The position numbers and the translations under genes were made by a program. Below, piece by piece: positions 59,701 to 64,000 of a stretch of 64,000 bases of DNA. Every line of letters begins with the position of its first letter. The stretch's first letter is position 1. The notes beneath the pieces were generated by a model. That model saw nothing but the letters and a program-made list of their open reading frames with translations. It did no database searches and was not told the origin of the DNA. The DNA is taken from contig JASSKH010000031.1 in the NCBI GenBank assembly GCA_031763025.1, positions 620,001 through 684,000 of the forward strand, written 5' to 3'. This DNA comes from Macrocystis pyrifera (lineage: Eukaryota > Sar > Phaeophyceae > Laminariales > Laminariaceae).

Positions 59701-61779
59701 CTCCCTGCCCCTCACCGCTGAGTTCCAGCGGTACGCCGCCTGCATGGCAACTAACTGCTCCTTGCGAGAGGCAGGGTCAGCCTTCGGGTCCTGCGGGAGC
59801 GTCGTGTCCTTATCTCCGGAACCTGTTCAACAGACGGATTTACAAGCGGATGAAAGTTCAATATTTTCCGGGCTCTTCGCGGGTCACGACCCGTCTCGCG
59901 GGTTGGTTCAGCATCTGCTCGAAATATCACGGGTCGGTTCGGGTTGGTCCGAGTCCGGAGGTTTGCAAAGTAAAACGGACGGGGTCAGTCCCCACCCTTA
60001 CTCGACCCGACCCGACGACCTGACCCGCGAGGTTTGACGCGACCCGCGAAACACCCTGCCTAAGTCTACGGGCGGCAGTATCTGCAAGCATTTGGAACAC
60101 GGTTACCCTTTTAATTCAGTTTAGCTTGAAGCGGTTGACGACGTCCGGCGTACGAACTGTAGTGTATATACCACTAGCGCAACGCACGCAAGTCGACCAC
60201 AGACCCGTGCTGCAATAGGACTTTACTTGATTACAGTATAGTATAGTATAGTATAGTATAGTATCGTATAGTATAGTATAGTATAGTATAGTATATGCAA
60301 AAACTTTACCGCTAATGCTGCTCCTGAACTGAGGAGCAGTAAATACAGAAGCAGTAGTGCCGGTTGCCCAGTATATTGCCGGTATGATATACCAGTCAAC
60401 ATTTTCGGCAACATAGCGGTAAGCGGAACTATAGGGAGACCGCATGTTCAAGTCCATTGACGGCAATGCCTGTTGACTCTTGACGGACAGCCGCCAGTCA
60501 ACGATCTCCCCAGACTTTACAGTTTAAAAATGTAATGTATCACACCGTATACCGTAGGGGGTGAATGAAGACCGTTCAGGTCTAACAGGGCAGGTGCAAT
60601 CGTTTTTGATATCTCTCGATTTTTCCAGAAGGGGAAGGTCGTGAATACCGCGTACCGAACAAGGGAGCCGTTTCCGGCAAGGTCTCTGGTCGAGAGCCTT
60701 CCGAAAATATAGCGTTCGACTTTACTTAGCACCCTTGCATTTGCCAAGCGAAAACTATCAATAGCGCTGAAAAACGAACGCACACTACCCAGTTTTAAGT
60801 CATTGCTGTTACTCTTCACTCCTCATTCCTTAGGGTAAAGCAACGACCGATGCACACGCGATTTCACGGTAACATGGGGTAGGTGTCGTGCCCCACCCCA
60901 CCCGTAGAGGATGCGTCAGGCAGAAACCTAAAGATGCCTCTACTCTAATTCCAAGCGTTTTGGTACCCACAACCCCCAACGAGAGTGCGGAGTGCGGTCC
61001 TATACTATTACGGGGGACCATAGTAAATAGGACCAAATATTGTTAGTAAAAATAGGTAAATATATAGGTTTTCATGTATACCATAGGTCCTATTAACTAT
61101 GGACTCCCGTTATATTCATATCATATACAAGGAGGATACTACCACACTACTACAATACTGGTATACGTACCCCTTTCTGCATAGCAAACACGATAGAGAG
61201 GCAAAAACATATGGGGATACAAGTATAAATAGTGTGAGATCAATTCTTGCAGCTATTATTCCGGGGGTGCCTAGTAATACCTAGTAATACCTTCTAATAC
61301 ATACGGCAGTAGTAATACGTAGTATTGCGGAGGACCGACCAAATATTGCTAGTACATACATACATACATACATACATACATACATACATACATACATACC
61401 ATATTTGGGTCCTGATTACAATGAATTACAACGCTTACAATGATCCGTATGAACAGGTCCCGCGGAGGCCGGTACAAAAAAAAGCGGATCTGGTAATACC
61501 TGGTACATAACTTACGGGAAAGAGGAAGTACAAGCGTACGCCACACTCACCGAAGAGGCTGGTAAGAGATAGTCCTCCGAGCAACCCTCCGGAGGAGGCC
61601 TCCCGTGTGTTCGCTTCGCACGACCCGTCCAAGCACGAGGTGCCGGCATCTTTCGTAGCGGCAGTATCAACAGTATTAATAGTGGCAGTCTGCTGTGTGC
61701 CTTGGAGTGCGTTCTGGATACCAAAGCAAGCCACCGCGGTCACTGCGATTGCCACAGGTACCCCCCAAGAGCGCGCCAT
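33051..61779 (-). CDS. Lipoxygenase, bacterial-type, 18 exons, apparently intact
   Basis: Predicted non-heme iron dioxygenase that adds O2 to polyunsaturated fatty acids to give hydroperoxides (oxylipin pathway). Eighteen GT-AG exons sum to 2019 nt, divisible by three, giving 672 residues; every phase matches. Residues 1-20 are a hydrophobic N-terminal segment. Residues 82-152 resemble the N-terminus of cyanobacterial LOXs (LPQ, YRWN, GIPV). Residues 190-227 carry the D-Y-E-D and R-Q-R-L-Q-G signatures. Iron ligands by family alignment are His354 and His359 (S-H-L-G-N-T-H), His536 and Asn540 (H-A-A-V-N-F) and terminal Ile672. Ala397 sits at the Coffa position, 38 residues after His359, which in the family goes with S stereochemistry (inference). 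No PLAT domain is seen. Start: the first in-frame ATG, at 61779. Introns carry many MITEs and minisatellites. Family assignment is firm; substrate and product are unknown. Confidence 0.9.
33391..33760 (-). repeat. Tandem copies of exon 17 end and donor site (minus LOX gene)
   Basis: Exon ends at 33722 (real), 33548 and 33391. Both extra copies end C-GACGA followed by gtgagt or gtgagg, preceded by ACCATCGAGGGC-like or GTAGAGGAGTAT exon sequence. Intron parts hold GATCTAC/GATCATC palindromes, as in the plus array. Confidence 0.75.
33722..33826 (-). CDS. Minus LOX exon 17
   Basis: Residues 600-635, phase 2 in and out, acceptor aaaaag, donor gtgagt. It contains L-G-D-Y-x-x-H-Q-F-S-D and a charged helix E-A-I-E-A-I-E, equivalent to the F...L-x-x-I-x-x-x-I helix before the LOX C-terminus. 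Two degraded copies of its end lie downstream. Confidence 0.93.
34454..34570. mobile_element. MITE, subfamily with GTAATCA arms
   Basis: 117 bp, TA-flanked, termini TTACGGGGGG and CAACGTAA. Internal sequence differs from the main family. It lies in the minus LOX intron between exons 16 and 17 and is followed directly by an 11-bp minisatellite. Confidence 0.7.
34571..34682. repeat. 11-bp minisatellite
   Basis: Ten or so units of TAATAGTGCAG, starting at the TA that flanks the preceding MITE. Confidence 0.9.
34852..34990 (-). repeat. Dispersed repeat module D, inverted copy
   Basis: It reads on the minus strand GGTGCAAGCAATGCTTTCCT, then GCATTGTCGGGATGCGAGGG and TACGGCCATGCATG. Confidence 0.75.
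35197..35397. mobile_element. MITE family A copy (outer element), interrupted by a second copy
   Basis: Left part 35197-35234 and right part 35331-35397 rejoin at the core ATTGTTA/GTAAAAATAGG once the inner element and one TA are removed. Outer flanks are TA. Confidence 0.88.
35235..35328. mobile_element. MITE family A copy nested in another copy
   Basis: 94 bp inserted into the core of the outer element. TA at 35233-35234 and 35329-35330 shows that insertion duplicated the dinucleotide TA. Confidence 0.92.
35400..35560. repeat. TATGTATTA-rich degenerate array
   Basis: Repeated TATGTATTAC/TATGTAATAC motifs next to the nested MITE pair. A similar stretch occurs at 48590-48675. Confidence 0.7.
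35936..36095. repeat. 16-bp minisatellite
   Basis: Nine or so units of GATAGTAGCGGTAAGC. Confidence 0.92.
36175..36279. mobile_element. MITE family A copy
   Basis: TA-flanked, minus LOX intron between exons 16 and 17; terminus TTACGAGGG. Confidence 0.88.
36290..36378. mobile_element. Inverted-repeat element family K copy
   Basis: Arms CGCTCTGACCCAAAATATAA and, on the other strand, CACTCTGACCCGAAATATAG are about 30 bp long and about 20 bp apart. Confidence 0.75.
36442..36560. repeat. 45-bp tandem repeat
   Basis: Units start GTGTTAATA at 36442, 36487 and (partial) 36532. The sense read of minus exon 16 ends about 90 bp away. Confidence 0.9.
36653..36756 (-). CDS. Minus LOX exon 16
   Basis: Residues 566-600, phase 0 in and 2 out, acceptor ttccag, donor gtaagt. 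It encodes ATRTFKDYLNYLPPLEIATS, corresponding to the L-P-x-x-x-x-A helix region of LOX proteins. A 17-base C run (sense) lies about 50 nt before the acceptor. Confidence 0.92.
37206..37331 (-). CDS. Minus LOX exon 15 (His/Asn iron ligands)
   Basis: Residues 524-565, 42 codons, phase 0 in and out, acceptor ttgcag, donor gtcaga. It contains A-L-H-A-A-V-N-F-P-Q, giving ligands His536 and Asn540, then V-P-N-T-P and P-P-T-D-K. Confidence 0.96.
37540..37745. repeat. Dispersed repeat G copy
   Basis: It shares TCTGGTCGAGAGCCTTC, GTTCGACTT and CATCAATAGCGCTGAAAAACG with the 60540 copy. The minus-strand frame M-R-S-F-F-S-A-I-D is open in both, so a short peptide or degraded coding sequence is possible. 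Confidence 0.7.
37957..38260 (-). repeat. Tandem array of exon 14 end and donor site (minus LOX gene)
   Basis: Exon-end equivalents fall at 38238 (real), 38168, 38098, 38027 and 37957: steps of 70, 70, 71 and 70 bp. In gene sense four of the five read AAGGCCTTCATCGCAAAG or close variants directly before GTA or GTG; the unit at 38027 is more decayed. Upstream of each copied end is CCAAGCAT-like sequence. Confidence 0.88.
38238..38327 (-). CDS. Minus LOX exon 14
   Basis: Residues 494-523, 30 codons, phase 0 in and out, acceptor gtacag, donor gtatat. It encodes AFVDELATTGQMTWMKEF and ends K-A-F-I-A-K. Its 3' end and donor are repeated downstream at about 70-bp steps, and its 5' half is copied once upstream. 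Confidence 0.9.
38447..38493 (-). repeat. Degraded copy of the first half of LOX exon 14
   Basis: In gene sense it reads cacag/GCCTTCGTTGACGACGAGCT and ends AGATGACGTGG, matching GCGTTCGTCGACGAGCTCGC and AGATGACGTGG of the real exon, including its acceptor. It lies about 120 bp upstream of the real exon. Confidence 0.75.
38830..38934. mobile_element. MITE family A copy
   Basis: TA-flanked, in the minus LOX intron between exons 13 and 14, about 365 bp from the next copy. Confidence 0.9.
39239..39286 (-). CDS. Minus LOX exon 13 (16 codons)
   Basis: Residues 478-493, phase 0 in and out. It encodes IYYKNDGDIAADYELQ, matching the Y-Y-x-x-D...D-x-E-L-Q segment of the family. The acceptor gaacag lies only 12 bp from the end of a MITE. 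Donor gtatga. Confidence 0.93.
39299..39403. mobile_element. MITE family A copy abutting the exon 13 acceptor
   Basis: TA at 39297-39298 and 39404-39405. In gene sense the element ends 12 bp before exon 13, so the usual pyrimidine tract and branch site positions lie within MITE sequence. Confidence 0.93.
39575..40030. repeat. Array of palindromic TATCACACGTGTGATA units
   Basis: About fourteen units of roughly 30 bp, each a near-perfect palindrome (TATCACACGTGTGATA or TATCACACTAGGGTGATA) separated by ACAACACTACCACCG-like spacers. It lies in the minus LOX intron between exons 12 and 13. A few more units occur at 42655-42720. Confidence 0.9.
41474..41626 (-). CDS. Minus LOX exon 12
   Basis: Residues 427-477, 51 codons, phase 0 in and out, acceptor gaccag, donor gtgagc. 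It contains Y-P-Y-R-D-N-G-L-x-Y-W-E-A and W-V-T-D-Y-L, hallmarks of LOX proteins. The plus copy shares 39 of 51 residues. Confidence 0.95.
42097..42432. repeat. 12-bp GGTAGTACCGTT minisatellite in two blocks
   Basis: Blocks 42097-42205 and 42250-42390, each followed by AATACAATACA-GATAA-ATAGCACAC, so a longer unit was also duplicated. Its 12-bp period creates long spurious frames. Confidence 0.92.
43040..43385. repeat. GA-rich minisatellite with GGTATTYGGTRGT spacers
   Basis: Repeated AAGAGGAAAGGAGAGGT blocks alternating with GGGTATTTGG-like stretches. Related blocks at 42025-42100 and 62145-62200. Confidence 0.8.
43722..43775 (-). repeat. Dispersed repeat B, partial inverted copy
   Basis: On the minus strand it reads GTGTGTTCTTCCCATTAAAC and then CATCGACGTG; only the first half is present. 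It lies just downstream of LOX exon 11. Confidence 0.55.
43803..43883 (-). CDS. Minus LOX exon 11
   Basis: Residues 400-426, 27 codons, phase 0 in and out, acceptor atcag, donor gtgcgt. It encodes LLMAKGHGVDRLQANKIEDS.... Leu401, four residues after Ala397, occupies the invariant Leu position of the LOX substrate channel. Confidence 0.92.
43984..44088. mobile_element. MITE family A copy
   Basis: In the minus LOX intron between exons 10 and 11, about 100 bp upstream of exon 11. The right flank is TA, the left CG. Confidence 0.87.
44101..44192. mobile_element. Inverted-repeat element family K copy
   Basis: Arms CTGGACGGAAATATAAGGAT and CTGGACGGAATTATAAGGAG (other strand). It sits directly beside the family A MITE at 43984. 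Confidence 0.7.
45476..45632 (-). CDS. Minus LOX exon 10 (iron-binding His pair)
   Basis: Residues 347-399, phase 2 in and 0 out, acceptor accag, donor gtatga. It encodes IHEVISHLGNTHLVLEAPMV, the LOX signature with ligands His354 and His359, then R-Q-L, H-P, L-L-E-P-H and I-N-W-G-A. Ala397 is the Coffa position. Confidence 0.97.
46550..46745 (+). repeat. Dispersed repeat C copy
   Basis: Diverged left end, but GGATCTGAGTTACGACTGTG and the GA-rich tail are kept. Between minus LOX exons 9 and 10. Confidence 0.6.
46840..46934 (-). CDS. Minus LOX exon 9
   Basis: Residues 316-347, phase 0 in and 2 out, donor gtaagt. It encodes ...TATPIFTPEDGYNWLIAKAC..., the conserved LOX W-x-x-A-K helix entry to the iron site. 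The acceptor gtgcag follows a T run of more than 20 in the sense strand. Confidence 0.95.
47441..47554 (-). CDS. Minus LOX exon 8
   Basis: Residues 278-315, 38 codons, phase 0 in and out, acceptor tcgcag, donor gtgaat. It encodes DMETSPLDGEITRYLTPSIA and later L-L-P-I-K-P-I-G-M-Q, the LOX segment before the T-P-E-D motif. The plus copy has one extra base here. Confidence 0.93.
47647..47680 (+). repeat. Poly(G) tract of 34
   Basis: It lies in the minus LOX intron about 93 bp upstream of the exon 8 acceptor, so it is poly(C) in the pre-mRNA. Confidence 0.95.
48259..48363. mobile_element. MITE family A copy
   Basis: TA-flanked, left terminus TCACGGGGG, in the minus LOX intron between exons 7 and 8. 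Confidence 0.87.
48697..48778. mobile_element. Inverted-repeat element family K copy
   Basis: Arms contain CTGGACGTAAATATAACCAC and an opposite GACGGAAATGTAAGCACCGT; diverged. Confidence 0.55.
48960..49085. repeat. GATC-rich dispersed repeat J copy
   Basis: It contains TGTGCAGGATCTG, GATCCAACCCAGGAAACATG and CCCGGCAACATGAGCTAGG, close to the 22150 copy. Confidence 0.65.
49566..49637 (-). CDS. Minus LOX exon 7
   Basis: Residues 254-277, phase 0 in and out, donor gtgaga. It encodes GLRTKVDSLFKAGKLFVVDQ and then E-L-L-K. The acceptor ctccag is preceded in the sense strand by a long T run. Confidence 0.92.
49838..50090 (-). repeat. Composite dispersed repeat E-E-D, inverted copy
   Basis: On the minus strand it has two E modules with CCGTCTCGATAGAGATGCAT and CCGTCTCGAAAGAGATGCAT, then a partial D module with GATGCGAGGGTCTATGG. 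Same order as at 20287. Confidence 0.7.
50259..50352 (+). repeat. Dispersed repeat F copy
   Basis: It begins TATCCTCCGGCGGATTGGTA like the 6628 copy and diverges slowly to the right. Confidence 0.8.
50455..50690. repeat. Dispersed repeat G, diverged copy
   Basis: It matches the 37540 and 60540 copies weakly: AAGGGGTTCTATCG, CCTTCCGAAAACAT and a terminal TCGATAAAAAAGAACG. Confidence 0.45.
50960..51130 (+). repeat. Dispersed repeat H copy
   Basis: It shares CACAATGGTTGGTG-CCGAGT, GAATGCAAGGA and CGGCCCCATGT-like blocks with 59410. No gene recognised. Confidence 0.65.
51590..51675. repeat. About 21-bp array on the donor side of LOX exon 6
   Basis: Four to five units of GGTATTGGCATACCAGTAG end within 5 bp of the exon 6 donor. 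The unit is the reverse complement of that in 51880-52020. Confidence 0.9.
51678..51760 (-). CDS. Minus LOX exon 6
   Basis: Residues 226-253, phase 1 in and 0 out, acceptor ccccag, donor gtactg. It encodes GANCVVIEKC..., the segment that follows R-Q-R-L-Q-G in LOX proteins. At 83 nt it would shift the frame if skipped. Inverted arrays of a ~21-bp unit lie on both sides. Confidence 0.93.
51880..52020. repeat. About 21-bp array on the acceptor side of LOX exon 6, opposite orientation
   Basis: Units such as TAGCCTACTGGTATGCCAAT, with diverged copies (GGTACAGCAAT). They begin about 120 bp upstream of the exon 6 acceptor in gene sense. Confidence 0.9.
52555..52660. repeat. Hexamer repeat AAGGMT
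   Basis: Runs of AAGGCT, AAGGCC and AAGGAT in the minus LOX intron between exons 5 and 6. Confidence 0.92.
52952..53060 (-). CDS. Minus LOX exon 5
   Basis: Residues 190-225, phase 0 in and 1 out, acceptor ttccag, donor gtaaga. It encodes PVDIGDYEDLHAFPMKTP, an acidic run, then F-A-R-Q-R-L-Q, the conserved LOX segment before the G-A-N motif. Confidence 0.93.
53500..53710 (+). repeat. Dispersed repeat module D copy
   Basis: It contains GGTGCAAGCAATGTCTGCCT and GCATTGTAGGCATGCGAGGG, with C runs at both ends; the right one is 32 bases (53709-53740). Confidence 0.75.
54157..54261. mobile_element. MITE family A copy
   Basis: TA-flanked, in the minus LOX intron between exons 4 and 5. It shares GGTCCCGTTAACTA with the nested copy at 35235, so these two may be a recent subfamily. 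Confidence 0.88.
54846..54985. repeat. 12-bp minisatellite
   Basis: About ten units of ACAGATCATCTA or ACAGATCACCTA. Confidence 0.92.
55350..55500. repeat. GATC-rich dispersed repeat J, two inverted copies
   Basis: GGACATGTTCCCTGGGTTGG and GGACATGTTTCCTGGGTTGG lie about 75 bp apart, each followed by TGTACAGATC. Confidence 0.7.
55503..55725. repeat. 24-bp GATC minisatellite beside exon 4
   Basis: Eight or so units of ATCTGTAGATGATCTATCTGATCT, ending about 40 bp from the exon 4 donor. Each unit contains GATC in two contexts. Confidence 0.92.
55763..55874 (-). CDS. Minus LOX exon 4
   Basis: Residues 152-189, phase 2 in and 0 out, acceptor atgcag, donor gtgagg. It encodes GTVGIGEILEAVSDPSRAA and a basic helix ending V-N-E-R. 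A degraded copy of its first 25 or so nt lies upstream near 56463-56502. Confidence 0.9.
55975..56460. repeat. Complex tandem repeat upstream of exon 4
   Basis: Three to four long units built from AACGCGTTTTCATTGGYGGA, GACTTTACCCCATAATACGCG and GGCGTCACTTTTAACGCG blocks. Confidence 0.85.
56463..56502 (-). repeat. Degraded copy of the start of LOX exon 4
   Basis: In gene sense ACCGTCGGTATACGGGAGAT matches ACCGTGGGTATAGGGGAGAT at the start of exon 4 (high end 55874). About 590 bp upstream of the real exon. Confidence 0.55.
56630..56712. mobile_element. Inverted-repeat element family K copy
   Basis: It begins ACCACTCTGACCACGAATAT and ends with an opposed AATATAAGACTCGTTTG arm. It makes part of an unrelated 133-codon frame look protein-like. 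Confidence 0.55.
57062..57166. mobile_element. MITE family A copy
   Basis: TA-flanked, about 190 bp downstream of minus LOX exon 3. Confidence 0.9.
57360..57478 (-). CDS. Minus LOX exon 3
   Basis: Residues 113-152, phase 0 in and 2 out, acceptor tcccag, donor gtaaaa. It encodes GIPVGLPYLAGFPPEEEFP and then an amphipathic helix. The plus copy has a 119-nt equivalent with 21 of 39 identical residues. Confidence 0.9.
58605..58711. mobile_element. MITE family A copy
   Basis: TA-flanked, terminus TCACGGCGG, in the minus LOX intron between exons 2 and 3. Confidence 0.87.
59060..59097. repeat. 7-bp tandem repeat
   Basis: Five units of CAGTCAG. Confidence 0.92.
59410..59645 (+). repeat. Dispersed repeat H copy
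   Basis: It shares ACACAATGGTTGGTGTCCGA and GTGAATACAAGGACTCGTACG with the 50960 copy. It lies just downstream of minus LOX exon 2. Confidence 0.65.
59716..59822 (-). CDS. Minus LOX exon 2
   Basis: Residues 77-112, phase 1 in and 0 out, acceptor gaacag, donor gtgagg. It encodes TTLPQDPKADPASRKEQL followed by a Y-R-W-N motif, matching the LPQ...Y-x-W-N start of cyanobacterial-type LOX proteins. Confidence 0.85.
60234..60295. repeat. TATAG microsatellite
   Basis: Twelve units of the 5-mer, one with a C substitution. Confidence 0.95.
60540..60830. repeat. Dispersed repeat G copy
   Basis: The longest copy. Its minus-strand frame reads V-R-S-F-F-S-A-I-D-S-F and later G-R-L-S-T-R, paralleling R-R-L-S-T-R in the 37540 copy. 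Confidence 0.7.
61008..61112. mobile_element. MITE family A copy, near consensus
   Basis: TA-flanked, in intron 1 of the minus LOX gene; one of the best-preserved copies. Confidence 0.92.
61355..61400. repeat. ATAC microsatellite
   Basis: About eleven units, placed inside a sequence with the MITE motif GACCAAATATTGCTAGTA on one side, so it may have grown inside a broken family A copy. Confidence 0.85.
61551..61779 (-). CDS. Minus LOX exon 1 (start, N-terminal hydrophobic segment)
   Basis: Residues 1-76, ending in phase 1 at donor gtgagt. It starts MARSWGVPVAIAVTAVACFG, a basic residue followed by a hydrophobic run that fits a signal peptide or signal anchor. A Thr/Ala/Ser-rich stretch follows. 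In an alga with secondary plastids, V-A-C-F could be a loose version of the plastid-targeting ASAFAP motif, which is inference. Not LOX-like in itself; included because phase and strand fit exon 2. Confidence 0.72.
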
Positions 61780-61927
61780 CCTTATCACCCTGTCTGCGCG
61801 CGCACAAGAAACAAAAAAAAACACACACACAAAAAAAGGGAATACGTGAGACAAACAAGAAATCGATATCCAACACTATCATAATGAGTTCACGTTATTT
61901 CATACGCCATAGAGGGATAAACAACTA

Positions 61928-62030
61928 TTACGGGGGACCATAGTAAATGGGACCTACGGTACAAAAAAAACTTTATATTTGCCCATTTTTTATACCAATA
62001 CTTGGTCCCATTTACTATGGTCCCCCGTAA
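61928..62030. mobile_element. MITE family A copy just upstream of the LOX start
   Basis: The inner end lies about 150 bp before the ATG at 61779, so it may sit in the promoter or 5' leader. The right flank has lost TA. Confidence 0.88.
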
Positions 62031-62364
62031 CAGACGGCGAATTCAAATGTGCTTGGAAGTGTTGTTCGCTGTGTGTCTGATATTGGCGACGGAAACCTTA
62101 CTCACGTACTTACTTGCTGCCCGCTGTACATGCATTTTGTTGCGCGGAGAAGACAGGAGAGGAGAGGAGAGAGGAGGTCTGCACCTCTTGGTTTAGGTAT
62201 CTACTGACTGCTGTACCTATGTACGCACGACGTATTGGATACGCTCGCCCCGGTTGTCTGGTGATTTACCTGGAATAGTGCTGTACTGCTAAGGTTTGGG
62301 TGGAGGGTTTGTATGGATTTTTATTTATTATGAATGACTAATGACACCAACTGTCTAGAGCGCC

Positions 62365-62690
62365 TGGGTAAGCACAGTCAATCAAGTAGACGCGAGTCGA
62401 CGAGGGAAGAAAGGGCTGAATTATTCTCGCGATAAAAATGCAAGGCAAGAATCGTAAGGGGGGGGGGGAGAAGAGCGAAGAGCCTAGGATACTTATTAAC
62501 AGTACGGGGGACAATAGTAAATAGGACCAAATATTGTTAGTAAAAAAAAAAAGGAAATATATACCAGGTAGATTTTTGTGTGAACCGTAGGTCCTATTTA
62601 CTATGGTCCCCCGGAATAGTGGCCCCCGATCTGAGTCACGACTATTAAATAGTACATAGTCGTAGGGGGCAGGAGCAAGAAGAACGAAGG
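62365..62690 (+). repeat. Dispersed repeat C copy split by a MITE
   Basis: The left half begins GACGCGAGTCGACGAGGGAA; the right half resumes GATCTGAGTCACGACTATTA after the family A element. Confidence 0.75.
62502..62616. mobile_element. MITE family A copy inserted in a dispersed repeat
   Basis: It interrupts a copy of the GAGTCGACGAGGGAA repeat family (about 62365-62690) and contains an expanded A run. Confidence 0.88.
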
Positions 62691-63137
62691 TGGTTAAGGG
62701 GACGGAATACGAACCAACGTACGTATAACATACGTATACATACCGGTACTTCGTACCTGCTGCGTAAACATCACAAAACGCTCGTATACACGTAAAAATA
62801 TAGCAAACGCAGAGCACTCTCATGCCCACTCTGGCGTACCGACGGTCTTCTTGTCCCGGCAATCCGGCATTCCCACGCATCCGACAACCCAATGGCATAC
62901 ACTACCGTGCAATGTGACACCAGACACCAACAACCGACACCCCAGCATATGGAACAAGACCGAACTCCACAGTATAACAAACCTTAGCACCCTCTAACAA
63001 CAAATCAAAAACCAGGTCTACTGCTAACGTATATCTACTTGTTGCTTGGCCGGTGGGCTCGGTACGGGATACCTCGGGTATCCATACAGGTAAAGTCTTC
63101 TATCTTATTAGCGGTGCTGTATGCGTACGTATATATA

Positions 63138-63160
63138 GGGGGGGGGGGGGGGGGGGGGGG
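63138..63160 (+). repeat. Poly(G) tract of 23
   Basis: It follows ATATATA and lies upstream of the dispersed repeat B copy. Other long G or C tracts: 32816-32833, 36804-36820, 37416-37432, 53709-53740, 59346-59363. Confidence 0.95.
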
Positions 63161-63181
63161 TAAGGTTTTTGCATGCGTGTG

Positions 63182-63305
63182 TGTGTGTGTTCTTCACATT
63201 AAACCGTTCTTCTACTCGTCGACATCCAGCAAGCCCAGTGTCCGTGCTGATTCTTCACCCTAGAAAGATACGAGCTCTGTGGTCACAGACTACGACACAG
63301 AGATA
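63182..63305 (+). repeat. Dispersed repeat B copy
   Basis: It contains TTCTTCACATTAAACCGTTC and GTCGACATCCAGCAAGCCCA. A 23-base G run lies about 20 bp upstream. Confidence 0.75.
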
Positions 63306-64000
63306 ACACACCGTAATGCATTAATAGCCTACGCAATACCATGCCTTCGCATTAGGTGCGGCCGACACAACATACACACATACGCCAGCAACCAAAATAC
63401 ACCATAACGAAAGAGAAGCAACGAAAAAACCAAACCGAAAAAGAACAAGAAAAAGAAAAAGAAAAGGGGAAGAATCCCAAATAAATAAATAAAATGGGAA
63501 GCCAAAGCTCAGACACATACATACTTACCCCGAGCATGAGCCAAAAGGGACGTGCAAGGAGAAAGATACGAGAAGGAAAAAGGGGACTATGCATCCCGGT
63601 GAACACTTAACTAAGTAAAAAGAGCAATAGTGAGTGGGCCAAAATACGCTCGTCACCCACCCACTACGTAGTACTTCTTTCATAAGGATAAGAAGGGAAA
63701 AAAATCAAAATGCATACCGAACGGCCGCAGCAGTTGGCGGTACGAGTAGCAAAGAAAAGTCCAACCTATTAGTCGGCCTGGTACCTTGCTACCCTATCTG
63801 CGGTCTCTCTGCTACTCTCTTCTACCGCGGTTTCCCTTCTACTCCTCCTGTTCCCCCCCCTGCCCCCATACACTTGTACGGTGTTCCTTCTACCCCTCTC
63901 TGCTGTTACCCCTCCCCATTCCCTCTAACACTACCTGCAGCGGATGCACGGCGCTGTCTACTGCATACACACACTCGGTGGTGCTTCTTCTGTGCAGTGT

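Larger units (their letters stand above)
61780..64000. other. Upstream flank of the minus LOX gene: no recognised gene
   Basis: It holds two family A MITEs, dispersed repeats B and C, a G tract and pyrimidine-rich sequence at 63820-63940. Promoter elements cannot be named from the sequence. Confidence 0.6.

Noticed and set aside
59850-60050. CGACCCGACCCG-rich palindromic stretch near LOX exon 2
   Set aside because: Low-complexity ACCCG repeats with hairpin potential only. No function or element ends could be supported.

Overview
The window is eukaryotic nuclear DNA. Coding sequence occurs as short exons of 48-229 nt with GT-AG borders, separated by introns of a few hundred bases to several kilobases. 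Exons favour G/C-ending codons, while the introns are full of small inverted-repeat transposons, minisatellites and homopolymer runs. The only recognisable gene family is a bacterial-type lipoxygenase (LOX) without an N-terminal PLAT domain. Intron-rich structure, roughly balanced base composition and this LOX type point to an alga, perhaps a large-genome stramenopile such as a brown alga. That placement is inference; no marker gene proves it.

Two LOX paralogues lie tail to tail. The minus-strand copy (61779 down to 33051) has 18 exons that join in phase to a 2019-nt reading frame (672 residues). It keeps the full iron-ligand set expected of a LOX: His354, His359, His536, Asn540 and the C-terminal Ile672. 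The plus-strand copy (5070 to 23090) has the equivalents of exons 3-18, with identical intron positions, phases and exon lengths except for one extra base in exon 8. That base puts a TGA in frame, and its last codon is Lys instead of Ile. No equivalent of exons 1-2 was found to its left. It looks like a decaying copy. Hand alignment gives about 54% identity (exon 3) to 88% (exon 10), and introns cannot be aligned by eye, so the duplication is old.

Layout: 1-5069 holds repeats, an interstitial telomere-like tract and unrecognised open frames. 5070-23090 is the plus LOX copy. 23091-33050 is a 10-kb intergenic spacer between the two stop codons, with no recognised gene. 33051-61779 is the minus LOX gene. 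61780-64000 is its upstream flank. About twenty ~105-bp TA-flanked MITEs of one family are spread through introns and spacers, and one is nested inside another. A second inverted-repeat family and at least seven other dispersed repeat families are also present.

The least expected structure is a set of tandem arrays in which the 3' end of a LOX exon, its 5' splice site and the start of the following intron are copied together. It occurs behind exon 14 (minus gene, five units about 70 bp apart), exon 17 (plus gene, five units about 125 bp apart) and exon 17 (minus gene, three units). Exon 6 of the minus gene is flanked by two arrays of one short unit in opposite orientation, which could pair in the pre-mRNA. 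These arrays are the best candidates for something undescribed.
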